Below, piece by piece: positions 6,958 through 14,553 of a stretch of DNA of 22,860 nt (within the stretch, counting starts at the first letter, position 1; each line of letters opens with the position of its first letter). Origin of the DNA: UBA1672 sp964352375 (GTDB taxonomy: Bacteria; Pseudomonadota; Alphaproteobacteria; Micavibrionales; Micavibrionaceae); assembly GCA_964352375.1 (NCBI GenBank), contig CAYGSA010000024.1, forward strand, positions 1-22,860, read 5' to 3'. Below the pieces are notes generated by a model. That model saw only the letters and a list, made by a program, of their open reading frames with translations, searched no databases and was not told where the DNA came from. A program made the position numbers and the translations under genes.

Positions 6958-7463
6958 AACGGCCAGCTCTTGTAATATTTTCTGGGCTCCCTGGTGTTGG
7001 AAAGACGACTATTGCAAAAGCTTTGGCTGCGAAAATTCACGCTGTTTACCTACGCGTTGACACCATTGAACAAGCATTAGGACGTTCTATGCTTCAAATT
7101 AAAGATACTGAAGATGCTGGGTATGAAATTGCGTATGCACTTGCTGCTGATCATTTACGGTTAAATCATATTGTTGTGGCCGACTCAGTCAATTCAATTG
7201 AATTAACGCGGCATGATTGGCGGAATATTGCACATTATAATGATGCAATAGCAATTGAAATCGAAGTTATTTGTAGCGACCGCGATGAGCATCGTCGTAG
7301 AATAGAAAAACGCGTTGCAGATATTCAAAATCACGTATTACCGACTTGGGATGATGTTTTAGAACGTGAATATGAACCTCGTCATGATGAACGGGTTATT
7401 CTAGATACATCTATTATAGATATAGAGAATTGTGTTCAAAAAATTATCGAAAACCTAAAGTAG
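6954..7463 (+). CDS. Small P-loop kinase / AAA_33-type ATP-binding protein
   Basis: This 169-residue protein has Walker A GLPGVGKT at residues 11-18 and the YLRVDTIEQAL segment, typical of predicted kinases of the AAA_33/zeta-like group. A C-terminal DRDEHRRRIEKRVADI lid-like helix follows. Such proteins phosphorylate small molecules or nucleotides; the substrate is not known. The start is GTG at 6954, overlapping the nadC stop; the next ATG would remove the P-loop, so GTG is needed. The gene is visibly richer in A+T and in TTA/ATA-type codons than nadC, which hints at later acquisition. It ends with a 9-nt tail-to-tail overlap with the DUF1489 gene. A link to NAD metabolism is suggested only by position. 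Confidence 0.8.
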   Translation: MKRPALVIFSGLPGVGKTTIAKALAAKIHAVYLRVDTIEQALGRSMLQIKDTEDAGYEIAYALAADHLRLNHIVVADSVNSIELTRHDWRNIAHYNDAIAIEIEVICSDRDEHRRRIEKRVADIQNHVLPTWDDVLEREYEPRHDERVILDTSIIDIENCVQKIIENLK

Positions 7464-7895
7464 CCCCGCGGCCTTTAACTCTTCCTGCATGTCTTCGGGG
7501 ATTTCGCCCTGTATGCCTTGGCCTGTATAGATGCCCTTGTCGGGCGGCGCGTCGGAGGGTTTTAGGTAGCGCCAGCCTTGGAACGGACGTCGCGGCACGG
7601 CGATGGTTTCGATCATTTCTGCATCCTGCATGATCATGCACATTTTTCCTTTTGATGTGTTTTCAACGACCTCAAAGCCCAGAATTTTGTGGCGGCAGAC
7701 GATGCGATTTTTGACAACGCGATAGATTGACGCGCCGTCTTTTAGCATTTCATCAGCGCGTTTGGGCGCATAACGCGTCCAGCAGGGCACGGCGCGCTGG
7801 CCATGGTAATCCATTTCGTGCGCGCGTTGAATCTGCCAGAAGTGATGGATATCTTCTGCGCCAACGACGAGTTTTATGATGTGTGTTCCGGCCAT
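7455..7895 (-). CDS. DUF1489 family protein
   Basis: This 146-residue protein carries the DUF1489 hallmark PRRPFQGWRYLKPSDAPPD at residues 101-119 and the preceding RYAPKRADEMLKDGASIYRV and IVCRHKILGFE segments. The family is common in alphaproteobacteria and its biochemical role is not established. No signal peptide or membrane helix is visible, so it is probably cytoplasmic. It is the last gene of the sdhB-YeeE-YeeE run, 9 nt after the upstream stop, without a strong ribosome-binding site, which suggests translational coupling. Its end overlaps the convergent kinase gene by 9 nt. Confidence 0.88.
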   Translation of the reverse strand: MAGTHIIKLVVGAEDIHHFWQIQRAHEMDYHGQRAVPCWTRYAPKRADEMLKDGASIYRVVKNRIVCRHKILGFEVVENTSKGKMCMIMQDAEMIETIAVPRRPFQGWRYLKPSDAPPDKGIYTGQGIQGEIPEDMQEELKAAGLL

Positions 7896-7904
7896 GGGCG
7901 TATC

Positions 7905-8465
7905 TTACTTTATGCTTTTTGGTAATATCCATGCAATCAACATGAAAATCAAGCCCTGCATAATACCTATGAGCGTGCCATTTTGGGTTAAGAGCGGCTT
8001 GTATTTCGCATTTCCCGTTTCAGCCAGAGAGACTGCGCCGCCTGCGATCTTGTCGAACATATTTGTGTTTGCTTCGAACCAGCCATAGGCTAGCGTAAAA
8101 GCAAAGGCACCAACCAAGCCTCCGAGGACAAAAAACAGCGCGTCTTTTCGCCCTGTTGCGGCGGCGGCCAGCCCGGTTCCCGGGCAATATCCTGCAATTG
8201 CGAACCCTGTTCCGAGCAAGATTCCACCCACGAACACGCCGATATAGGTGGTTTTAATCGAGATATGCGATGGGTCAAGGAGTCCTGTGGCTAATGATGC
8301 GAAGACGGCAACCGATGACAAGCCGATGGCGAACATAATAGCTTTCATTAAAGAGAGGTCGCTCAGACGAAGCATATTGATGATATTCTGGGGGTTGGTT
8401 GCACCTGCACGGTTTAGCGCAAAGCCAAAGAGCAGACCGAAGATAATTGCATATATTAATTCCAT
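7905..8465 (-). CDS. YeeE/YedE-family sulfur transport half-protein (second of pair)
   Basis: This 186-residue membrane protein has about five helices. GFALNRAGATNPQNI near the N-terminus and IAGYCPGTGLA around C94 match the conserved loop with a buried Cys that, in the YeeE/TsuA family, passes thiosulfate or a related sulfur group through the membrane. Full-length TsuA is about twice this size, and many bacteria split it into two half-size proteins as here. Start ATG 8465 has AAGGG upstream; the gene begins 14 nt after the partner gene ends. The exact sulfur species is not shown by the sequence. Confidence 0.85.
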   Translation of the reverse strand: MELIYAIIFGLLFGFALNRAGATNPQNIINMLRLSDLSLMKAIMFAIGLSSVAVFASLATGLLDPSHISIKTTYIGVFVGGILLGTGFAIAGYCPGTGLAAAATGRKDALFFVLGGLVGAFAFTLAYGWFEANTNMFDKIAGGAVSLAETGNAKYKPLLTQNGTLIGIMQGLIFMLIAWILPKSIK

Positions 8466-8479
8466 GATATGCCCTTCCC

Positions 8480-9055
8480 TTAGTTTTTTTTCTTAAACGT
8501 AATAATAGCGAGCGGAATTCCGCTGAGGAATACGCCCGCGGCAAAGATATAGCCGCTGAGGGCGGTTTGCATTATGCCACTCATCATGTGGCCGCTGGTA
8601 CAGCCGCCAGCTAAACGCGCACCAAACAGGACGATGAAGCCAGCGATAAAGCTCACAACGTAGCGCTTTAGCTCGCTGTTACCGAAGCGCTCGCGCCAGA
8701 CTTGGGGCATGGCTTTTTGATCGGGCGTTTGGGGTCTGTCTCCCTTGAGCAAGGCAGATAAAAATGCACCCGCCATCATGGCAATGACAAAAACAAAACT
8801 ATAATTCATGGGGTTGGCTATGTTCGCTGCATATTTTCCGCCGCTTTTGTTTAAATAATCGTTTGGCGACGCGTAACCGCTTTTACTTGCGGCATCTTCG
8901 ACGACGGTTTCAGGGCTGATAGCGTCCCATATAATGCCGTCTAGAATAACGAATTGCGTAGATACACCTATGGGTTTGACAAAAAATACAGCTGAAAAAA
9001 AGGCCAGCGCCAAGAGTGCGCCTCCAAATTTCCATGGTAACACGCCTTTAAACAT
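8480..9055 (-). CDS. YeeE/YedE-family sulfur transport half-protein (first of pair)
   Basis: This 191-residue membrane protein has an N-terminal helix (FGGALLALAFFSAVFF), a ~45-residue periplasmic-type loop rich in Asp, Ser and Lys, and three or four further helices. ARLAGGCTSGHMMSG at residues 146-160 is the YeeE/YedE signature, with C152 the likely sulfur-relay cysteine. It pairs with the adjacent half-protein (C94). Start ATG 9055 has AAGGA about 6 nt upstream. It begins 16 nt after sdhB ends, so it is very likely cotranscribed with sdhB. Confidence 0.87.
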   Translation of the reverse strand: MFKGVLPWKFGGALLALAFFSAVFFVKPIGVSTQFVILDGIIWDAISPETVVEDAASKSGYASPNDYLNKSGGKYAANIANPMNYSFVFVIAMMAGAFLSALLKGDRPQTPDQKAMPQVWRERFGNSELKRYVVSFIAGFIVLFGARLAGGCTSGHMMSGIMQTALSGYIFAAGVFLSGIPLAIITFKKKN

Positions 9056-9071
9056 TTTTTCCTTCTATTTT

Positions 9072-9884
9072 CTACCTGCGGGCGACCATCATTTTCTTGA
9101 TTTCTGCGATGGCTGCGGCGGGGTTTAGGCCTTTGGGGCAGGTGTTTGTACAGTTCATAATGGTGTGGCAGCGGTACAAGCGGAACGGGTCTTCGAGTTG
9201 ATCGAGGCGCTCGCCGGTTGCGTCGTCGCGGCTGTCTGCGATCCAGCGGTAGGCCTGGAGCAGGATTGCGGGCCCCAAGAATCTATCGCCGTTCCACCAA
9301 TAGGATGGGCATGACGTTGAGCAGCAGAAACATAGGATACAGGCGGCGGGGCCGTGGCCGTCTTCGCCGTTTAGAACAAGGGCGTTGTCTTCTGATTGCA
9401 GGCGTTCGCGGCTTGGCGCGGGGCTTTCTGATTTCAGCCATGGTTCAATCGATGTATATTGCGCGTAAACATGATTGAGGTCGGGGACGAGGTCTTTGAC
9501 GACGGGCATGTGTGGCAGGGGTGTGACCTTGATATCGCCTTTTACATCGGCGATGGCCTTTGTGCAGGCCAATGTATTTGTGCCGTCAATGTTCATCGCG
9601 CAGGAGCCACAGATTCCTTCACGGCAAGAGCGGCGGAGCGTGAGGGAGCTGTCGACTTCATCTTTGATGTAAAGCAGCGCATCGAGAACCATCGGGCCGC
9701 ATTGGTCGAGGTCGATTGTGATTTCATCCATGCGCGGGTTTTGAGGCTCTCCCGTTTTATCGTCAAGCAGATCGGGGCTCCAGCGGTAGACCTTTAATGT
9801 CTTCGCGTTTTTTGACCCATTAGAAGCGTTTATGGTTTCGCCTTTAACAATTTTTGAATTTTTTGGAAGTGTGAATTCTGCCAT
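9072..9884 (-). CDS. sdhB: Succinate dehydrogenase iron-sulfur subunit
   Basis: This 270-residue electron-transfer subunit of complex II carries all three iron-sulfur clusters. The 2Fe-2S site is SCREGICGSCAMNIDG (C87, C92, C95) plus C107. The 4Fe-4S site is CILCFCCSTSCPSYWW (C182, C185, C188, C192). The 3Fe-4S site uses C239 (RCHTIMNC), C245 and C249 (NTCPKGLNP). No ligand is missing. It docks on SdhA at the cytoplasmic face of the inner membrane. Unlike the usual sdhCDAB order, it is separated from sdhA by an opposite-strand gene and heads its own run with the YeeE pair and DUF1489. A TATAAT box lies 45 nt upstream; a strong Shine-Dalgarno sequence is not obvious. Confidence 0.97.
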   Translation of the reverse strand: MAEFTLPKNSKIVKGETINASNGSKNAKTLKVYRWSPDLLDDKTGEPQNPRMDEITIDLDQCGPMVLDALLYIKDEVDSSLTLRRSCREGICGSCAMNIDGTNTLACTKAIADVKGDIKVTPLPHMPVVKDLVPDLNHVYAQYTSIEPWLKSESPAPSRERLQSEDNALVLNGEDGHGPAACILCFCCSTSCPSYWWNGDRFLGPAILLQAYRWIADSRDDATGERLDQLEDPFRLYRCHTIMNCTNTCPKGLNPAAAIAEIKKMMVARR

Positions 9885-9928
9885 TTTTTTCTTTTTAACC
9901 CTAAGCTATGCCTGATATATCTGGTGAA

Positions 9929-9934
9929 ATTATA
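9929..9934 (-). promoter_or_regulatory. sdhB: Candidate -10 box of separate sdhB promoter
   Basis: The minus strand reads TATAAT, a perfect -10 box, 45 nt upstream of the sdhB start. The -35 region is only weakly matched (TTTTAA-like, 16 nt away), so an activator may be needed. It supports independent transcription of sdhB from sdhCDA. Confidence 0.4.
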
Positions 9935-9975
9935 GCATGGCTGGGGGTGTTTAAAACCTTTTTATTGTACGAATT

Positions 9976-10005
9976 TTGTAGTTTTTTTAGACTAAACCCT
10001 ATAAG
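9976..10005 (+). promoter_or_regulatory. Candidate promoter for the unknown gene between sdhB and sdhA
   Basis: TTGTAG (9976-9981) and TATAAG (10000-10005) are separated by 18 nt, 33 nt before the ATG at 10039. An alternative pair TTGTAC/TAGACT (9965-9970 / 9988-9993, 17-nt spacer) overlaps it. The segment is strongly AT-rich. Confidence 0.4.
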
Positions 10006-10038
10006 AGCTTAATTATAATAATAAATTAGGTTGAATTG

Positions 10039-11478
10039 ATGATGCATACACCAGACATTAAAACACCATTTTCGGATTCTGTTTCAGCTGTTGAGGCTGA
10101 TAGACATGCGGTAGCAGGCCTAAGCGTAGGGCTGGCTTTAGCGGTCACGCTTGCGGCATCTTCTATTCCGACTGGCACCGGCGCGGCAACGATGGATCGG
10201 TATGGACAGAGTGGTCCGAGATATTCTGCTCTTGGTGGACTCGTTGAGCGAAATCGCGTTTCGGATGGTGTTTCAACTGTTGCGACTATGGATGAACGTG
10301 CCTGTATGGGCGTTGCGGCGGTTACGACCCAATATCCCGGGCGTGATGCAGATGATGTGCGACGTAATCCGTCTTATGGCATGTTTGATTTTCAAGGCGA
10401 ATATCAGGGACGTTTTGTGCGTATTGACCCCAAGTTTACAACGGGATTGCCTGCTTTACGGGTGGGTGATCAAACACTTGACCTTACGAAGTATCAGGAG
10501 CCCTCAGGGGATTCCTTTAAGGTGCCGCTAAACGCAGACACGCGAGCCTTTTTTGATGCGTATGATGCGGGTGAGACACTTACTTTTTCTGCATTTGCTC
10601 TGCATCTTGGAAAAGTTGATATGGGCGCGCCTGTTATTGATAGTATTACAAAAAGCCCTGATCTGGCCGATTGTTTGACGGTTGATCTACCGAACACGCG
10701 CTTTGCAGATAAAGGAGATAGGTTTCCTTCTGCGCGCTTTTCCTATGACCCGAAAGCAACCCCTGTTGCCGCGCCGAGCAGTGATTTTTGCCCTGCGACG
10801 GCTGGTGCGCATCGCGTTTTGCCTTCGGATGTTAACAGAACCTCTGGTTTTGTTGGTGGCCCGATGGAGGGGAAGCTTGGTTTTGACAAGAATGGTCGCC
10901 TTCAAGGCGGTGATATTGCCGGTGTGTTTACCTTCAGAGCCGATGAGAATGGTCAGTTTTGGGCGCGGACGTCGCGCGCGGCGGATACGAATAACCCGTT
11001 TGGTGACGCCATTGAAACCGGCTGTACGAATTTAGGGAATCCTATGCCGGTTTGTGTATCAAAGCATCATCTAGCTGATGGCTCTATCCTTGTTAATGTT
11101 AAGGACTGTTTGCCAACGCCAGCCTATAGTTTAACAAATGATCCACGATCAGCGCCTCCTGTTTTTAAAAGCCTTCATCATGGTCATCATGGATTGTTTC
11201 CCGGGCACGGTACTTCATTAATTATCGTTCATTCAGGTTCTCATGATGACCCTGATCCTCACATTCCGTCGATATTTGACCCAGATCCGGATAAGCCCGT
11301 TATTCCCGACCCTGACGTGGATGATCCTGCGGTTGTTTCCAATACCAGTTCCGGTTCGAATATGGCTATTGTAGTTGGCTTTCTTCTTACCCTTGGGCTT
11401 GTCGCTGCGGTTGCGCATGCTGGTTCAAGACGCCGTGATGAGGATGAGCCTCATCACTATGATGAAGGTATGGCTTAA
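10039..11478 (+). CDS. Unknown membrane-anchored exported protein with His- and Asp/Pro-rich linker
   Basis: I do not recognise this 479-residue protein. A hydrophobic segment at residues 24-42 (AVAGLSVGLALAVTLAA) follows an acidic, not basic, N-terminus and could be a signal anchor. A middle domain (about 60-370) holds six cysteines, compatible with periplasmic disulfides. Then come a His-rich patch (SLHHGHHGLFPGHG, near 380), an Asp/Pro-rich linker with repeated DPDP units (about 400-430), a C-terminal helix (MAIVVGFLLTLGLVAAVAHA, 442-461) and an RRRDEDE tail. The tail resembles sorting or anchor tails but lacks LPxTG or PEP motifs. The frame opens at TTG 10036; ATG 10039, with AGG 8 nt upstream, is preferred. 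It lies opposite in strand between sdhA and sdhB. Confidence 0.75.
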   Translation: MMHTPDIKTPFSDSVSAVEADRHAVAGLSVGLALAVTLAASSIPTGTGAATMDRYGQSGPRYSALGGLVERNRVSDGVSTVATMDERACMGVAAVTTQYPGRDADDVRRNPSYGMFDFQGEYQGRFVRIDPKFTTGLPALRVGDQTLDLTKYQEPSGDSFKVPLNADTRAFFDAYDAGETLTFSAFALHLGKVDMGAPVIDSITKSPDLADCLTVDLPNTRFADKGDRFPSARFSYDPKATPVAAPSSDFCPATAGAHRVLPSDVNRTSGFVGGPMEGKLGFDKNGRLQGGDIAGVFTFRADENGQFWARTSRAADTNNPFGDAIETGCTNLGNPMPVCVSKHHLADGSILVNVKDCLPTPAYSLTNDPRSAPPVFKSLHHGHHGLFPGHGTSLIIVHSGSHDDPDPHIPSIFDPDPDKPVIPDPDVDDPAVVSNTSSGSNMAIVVGFLLTLGLVAAVAHAGSRRRDEDEPHHYDEGMA

Positions 11479-11509
11479 AGCCTCCTCGTTTCAACGCTCT
11501 TAATCCGTT

Positions 11510-13300
11510 TTAGTAAACCCGTTTTTTCGGGGGGAAGGGTTCGATTTCGTCGGTGAGGGTTTCCATGATGACGGGGCGGTAGCCGATTTCGGTTTTGCCC
11601 TTTTCATCGACCTTGATGACGGTGTGTTTCATCCATTTTGCATCGTCGCGGTCGGGGAAGTCTTCGTGGGCGTGCGCGCCGCGGGATTCTTCACGGTTGG
11701 CGGCGGAATGCATGGAGGCCACGGCTTGGCCGAGCAAGTTGTCGAGTTCCAAGACTTCGATAAGATCGGTGTTGAAGATGAGCGAACGGTCTTTGATGCC
11801 AAGATCGACCTTACCTGCGAAACATTCGTTGATTTTGCCAACGCCCTCTTGCAGGGAGTCCGATGTGCGAAAGACAGCGGCATGTTCTTGCATTGCTTTT
11901 TGCATGGAGCCGCGGAGCTCTGCCGTTGAGGTTGAGCCGTTGCAATTGCGGAAGTGGTCGAGGCGGTCAACAGCGCGGGAGCCGTCATCGTTGCCGAGTG
12001 GTTGATGTGACGTGCCTGCCTTGACGGTATCTGCCGCCGTGATCGCAGCGGCGCGGCCGAATACGACAAGGTCGAGCAATGAGTTTGAGCCGAGGCGGTT
12101 TGCGCCGTGAACGGACACACAGCCCGCTTCGCCGATGGCCATTAGGCCGGGGACGACCGCGTTTGGGTCTTTTTTCGTTGGGTTGATGACCTCTGTGCGG
12201 TAATTGGTTTGGATGCCGCCCATATTATAATGCACGGTCGGGAGCACGGGAATAGGCTCCTTCGTTACATCTACGCCAGCGAAGATGCGCGCACTTTCGG
12301 CGATTCCGGGCAGGCGTTCCTTGATCATGTCCGGTTCGAGGTGCATGAGGTTCAAATGGATGTGGTCGTTGTTTGTGCCAACGCCGCGGCCTTCGCGGAT
12401 TTCTATGGTCATTGAGCGGGATACAACATCACGGGATGCGAGGTCTTTTGCGCTTGGTGCGTAGCGCTCCATGAAGCGTTCGCCTTCGGCGTTGGTGAGA
12501 TAACCGCCCTCGCCGCGCACGCCTTCGGTGATCAAGCAGCCTGCGCCGTAGATTCCTGTTGGGTGGAATTGTGTGAATTCCATATCCTGGAGCGGGATGC
12601 CCGCGCGCAGCGCCATACCGCCGCCATCGCCTGTGCATGTGTGCGCCGATGTACATGAGAAATAAGCACGTCCATAGCCGCCTGTGGCGAGGATAGTTTG
12701 ATGGCCGCGGAAACGGTGGATTGTGCCATCGTCGAGGTTGATCGCCATGACACCCACGCATTCACCTTCGTCGCTCATGATCAGGTCGAGGGCGAAATAT
12801 TCGATGAAGAATTCAGCCTTGTGCTTGAGCGCCTGCGTGTAAAGCGTGTGTAAAATTGCGTGTCCTGTCCGGTCGGCTGCGGCGCATGTGCGTTGCGCGG
12901 TGCCTTTACCGAAATGCGTTGTCATACCGCCAAATGCGCGCTGGTAGATTTTACCCGCAGCGGTGCGGGAGAATGGCACGCCGTAATGCTCAAGCTCGAT
13001 AATGGAGGGGATGGCTTCGCGGCACATATATTCGATTGCATCTTGGTCACCGAGCCAATCAGACCCTTTGATTGTGTCGTACATATGGAACTGCCAGCTA
13101 TCCTCGCCCATATTCCCGAGCGCGGCAGAAATTCCGCCCTGCGCCGCAACGGTGTGTGAACGCGTTGGGAAAACCTTAGATATGATTGCCGTCTTGAGAC
13201 CTTTTTCAGCACAGCCGAAGCCAGCACGCAAGCCCGCGCCACCAGCGCCGACAACGACAACGTCAAATTCGTGATCTATGATTTCATATTCTTGTGTCAT
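11510..13300 (-). CDS. sdhA: Succinate dehydrogenase flavoprotein subunit
   Basis: This 596-residue catalytic subunit oxidises succinate to fumarate and passes electrons to SdhB. The dinucleotide-binding VVGAGGAGLRA is at residues 17-27. SHTVAAQGGISAALGN contains H49, the expected covalent FAD attachment site. HPTGIYGAGCLITEGVRGEG carries substrate-binding residues, and HGANRLGSNSLLDLVVFGRA the conserved Arg. Length is typical. It is preceded by the small membrane protein gene (3-nt gap) whose coding sequence contains GGAG 11 nt before this start. It ends 31 nt from the convergent unknown gene. NadB is a homologue, but the length, H49 and the sdh context favour SdhA. Confidence 0.97.
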   Translation of the reverse strand: MTQEYEIIDHEFDVVVVGAGGAGLRAGFGCAEKGLKTAIISKVFPTRSHTVAAQGGISAALGNMGEDSWQFHMYDTIKGSDWLGDQDAIEYMCREAIPSIIELEHYGVPFSRTAAGKIYQRAFGGMTTHFGKGTAQRTCAAADRTGHAILHTLYTQALKHKAEFFIEYFALDLIMSDEGECVGVMAINLDDGTIHRFRGHQTILATGGYGRAYFSCTSAHTCTGDGGGMALRAGIPLQDMEFTQFHPTGIYGAGCLITEGVRGEGGYLTNAEGERFMERYAPSAKDLASRDVVSRSMTIEIREGRGVGTNNDHIHLNLMHLEPDMIKERLPGIAESARIFAGVDVTKEPIPVLPTVHYNMGGIQTNYRTEVINPTKKDPNAVVPGLMAIGEAGCVSVHGANRLGSNSLLDLVVFGRAAAITAADTVKAGTSHQPLGNDDGSRAVDRLDHFRNCNGSTSTAELRGSMQKAMQEHAAVFRTSDSLQEGVGKINECFAGKVDLGIKDRSLIFNTDLIEVLELDNLLGQAVASMHSAANREESRGAHAHEDFPDRDDAKWMKHTVIKVDEKGKTEIGYRPVIMETLTDEIEPFPPKKRVY

Positions 13301-13303
13301 GTT

Positions 13304-13573
13304 TTACCAATCTCCGTTTGGCCAGTGGCCATTTTTTATTCGATAACTTATTAATCTATTTTTCTGCCACTCTTCAATTTTTGTGAGAAACCAAAAAAAT
13401 AGGCCGCCCAGAGGCAAAACAGATGCAATTACAATAATTTCATAAGTCGCAGATGCCATTGAATTTATTAAAGCTTTATTCACTAGATATAATCCAAATG
13501 CAACAACTGCGAAATATATTATAAAAAACCATCCGCTTCTTTCCTTAAGTCGTCCCTTCAACTCTTTTGGCAT
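13304..13573 (-). CDS. Small two-helix membrane protein within the sdh operon (unknown)
   Basis: I do not recognise this protein. From ATG 13573 it has 89 residues: a basic start (MPKELKGRLKERSG), a helix at about 14-35 (WFFIIYFAVVAFGLYLV), a second at about 43-64 (IIVIASVLPLGGLFFWFL), and a polar C-terminal tail rich in Trp, Lys and Arg. The frame is open to TTG 13624. A TTG at 13600, 1 nt after the sdhD stop with AGGGG 6 nt upstream, is a serious alternative start (98 residues). It lies between sdhD and sdhA with a 3-nt gap to sdhA, so it should be co-expressed with complex II. Base composition is more AT-rich than its sdh neighbours. It may be an accessory or assembly membrane protein, but that is inference from position only. 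Confidence 0.65.
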   Translation of the reverse strand: MPKELKGRLKERSGWFFIIYFAVVAFGLYLVNKALINSMASATYEIIVIASVLPLGGLFFWFLTKIEEWQKNRLISYRIKNGHWPNGDW

Positions 13574-13601
13574 TTCTGATCCGAAATCTTTTTCTTGCAA
13601 C

Positions 13602-13997
13602 TTAGACCCCTGCCGTGAAGGCAATTTTTAGAATGCAGAAAATGATGGCCACGGCCATTCCGAAGAAGAGAATTTTGTGTGCGATCAGCTTTGTGATGCG
13701 TAGTGCCTTGCATGAGATGTAATCCTCAACAATCACCTGCGCGCCAAGCTTTGCGTGGAACATCACAGATATAACAAGCAAGATCATAAGGATTGCATTG
13801 ATTGGTTGTGCGAGCCACGTTGTGAAGACTTCGTAGGATGCGCCGTTTAATTTCACCATTGAATAGACGAGCCAAATAATAAGCGGAATGTTCGCAAGTG
13901 CGGTGATTTTTTGTTTTAACCAATGCTCAACACCTTCATGAGCGGAGCCATAACCCTTGGCGTTTTTAAGCGGCGTTGCAAAATTATCTTTTTTCAT
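13602..13997 (-). CDS. sdhD: Succinate dehydrogenase membrane anchor subunit
   Basis: This 131-residue protein has three helices (about 33-50, 64-83 and 108-128), the normal size of SdhD. MFHAKLGAQVIVEDY holds H81, a likely heme b ligand, and the DY pair (D92-Y93) known to line the quinone site. An amphipathic, basic N-terminus precedes the first helix. With SdhC it anchors SdhAB in the inner membrane and reduces ubiquinone. AAGGAA lies about 7 nt before ATG 13997. The gene follows sdhC by 27 nt. Confidence 0.93.
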   Translation of the reverse strand: MKKDNFATPLKNAKGYGSAHEGVEHWLKQKITALANIPLIIWLVYSMVKLNGASYEVFTTWLAQPINAILMILLVISVMFHAKLGAQVIVEDYISCKALRITKLIAHKILFFGMAVAIIFCILKIAFTAGV

Positions 13998-14024
13998 TTT
14001 TTAATTCCTTAAAACTGTTTGCCC

Positions 14025-14432
14025 TTAAACTGTGTGAAAACATCCACATGCCGCGGCCCACACAAAGATCGTCACCGCGATTGCGCCTGCTATCACATAA
14101 TAGTTAGAGCGATTGGCGCTCGCTTTATCGAAGTTTTTGCCGATATCCCAGAACATGTGGCGGATGCCGTTGCACATGTGGAAGAACAACGCGAATGACC
14201 AGAGGAATAGAACAATTTTACCAAGGGGATGCGCCGCTAGATCCATTACGAAATTATAATATTCCTCGCCTGACGCCGCCGCAATGAAGAACGCGGTGAC
14301 AAGCAGTGTTCCCATCGCCAAAGCCGCGCCTGTTACGCGGTGTGAAATCGACATCAGCGCGGTGAGCGGCAATTTGTAAACTTGTAAATGCGGTGATAAT
14401 GGGCGCTTGGCTTTTGGGGTTGTTTCTGACAT
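14025..14432 (-). CDS. sdhC: Succinate dehydrogenase cytochrome b556 subunit
   Basis: This 135-residue protein has three membrane helices. RPLSPHLQVYKLP at the start and SISHRVTGAAL (S28 to L38) are SdhC signatures whose Ser and Arg sit at the quinone site. HMCNGIRHMFWD carries H85, the expected axial heme ligand. It is the first gene of the sdhC-sdhD-orf-sdhA run. AGGGTG lies about 6 nt upstream of ATG 14432. I could not find a convincing sigma70 promoter for it in the 121-bp gap to the divergent TerB gene. Confidence 0.95.
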   Translation of the reverse strand: MSETTPKAKRPLSPHLQVYKLPLTALMSISHRVTGAALAMGTLLVTAFFIAAASGEEYYNFVMDLAAHPLGKIVLFLWSFALFFHMCNGIRHMFWDIGKNFDKASANRSNYYVIAGAIAVTIFVWAAACGCFHTV

Positions 14433-14447
14433 ATCGTCACCCTGTAC

Positions 14448-14476
14448 TTGTTTCTTTAAAATTCTGACCTTATGAT
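14448..14476 (+). promoter_or_regulatory. Candidate sigma70 promoter for the TerB-like gene
   Basis: TTGTTT (14448-14453) and TATGAT (14471-14476) are separated by 17 nt and point toward the ATG at 14554, giving a leader of about 70 nt. Confidence 0.45.
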
Positions 14477-14553
14477 AGGCGTTCTATACTGGTTTTTAAA
14501 GGCTAAACTTCACTTTCTTAACTATAAAACTCTTGGGATTTAAGGTTCGTTTC

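Noticed and set aside
11515..11535. Terminator-like CCCG-loop-CGGG hairpin near the 3' end of sdhA
   Set aside because: The stem is only 4 bp, lies within the last sdhA codons and has only a short T-run, so it is too weak to call.
11510..13300. L-aspartate oxidase (nadB) as an alternative identity for the flavoprotein
   Set aside because: The length, the SHTVAAQGG flavin-attachment region and the position after sdhC and sdhD fit SdhA better.
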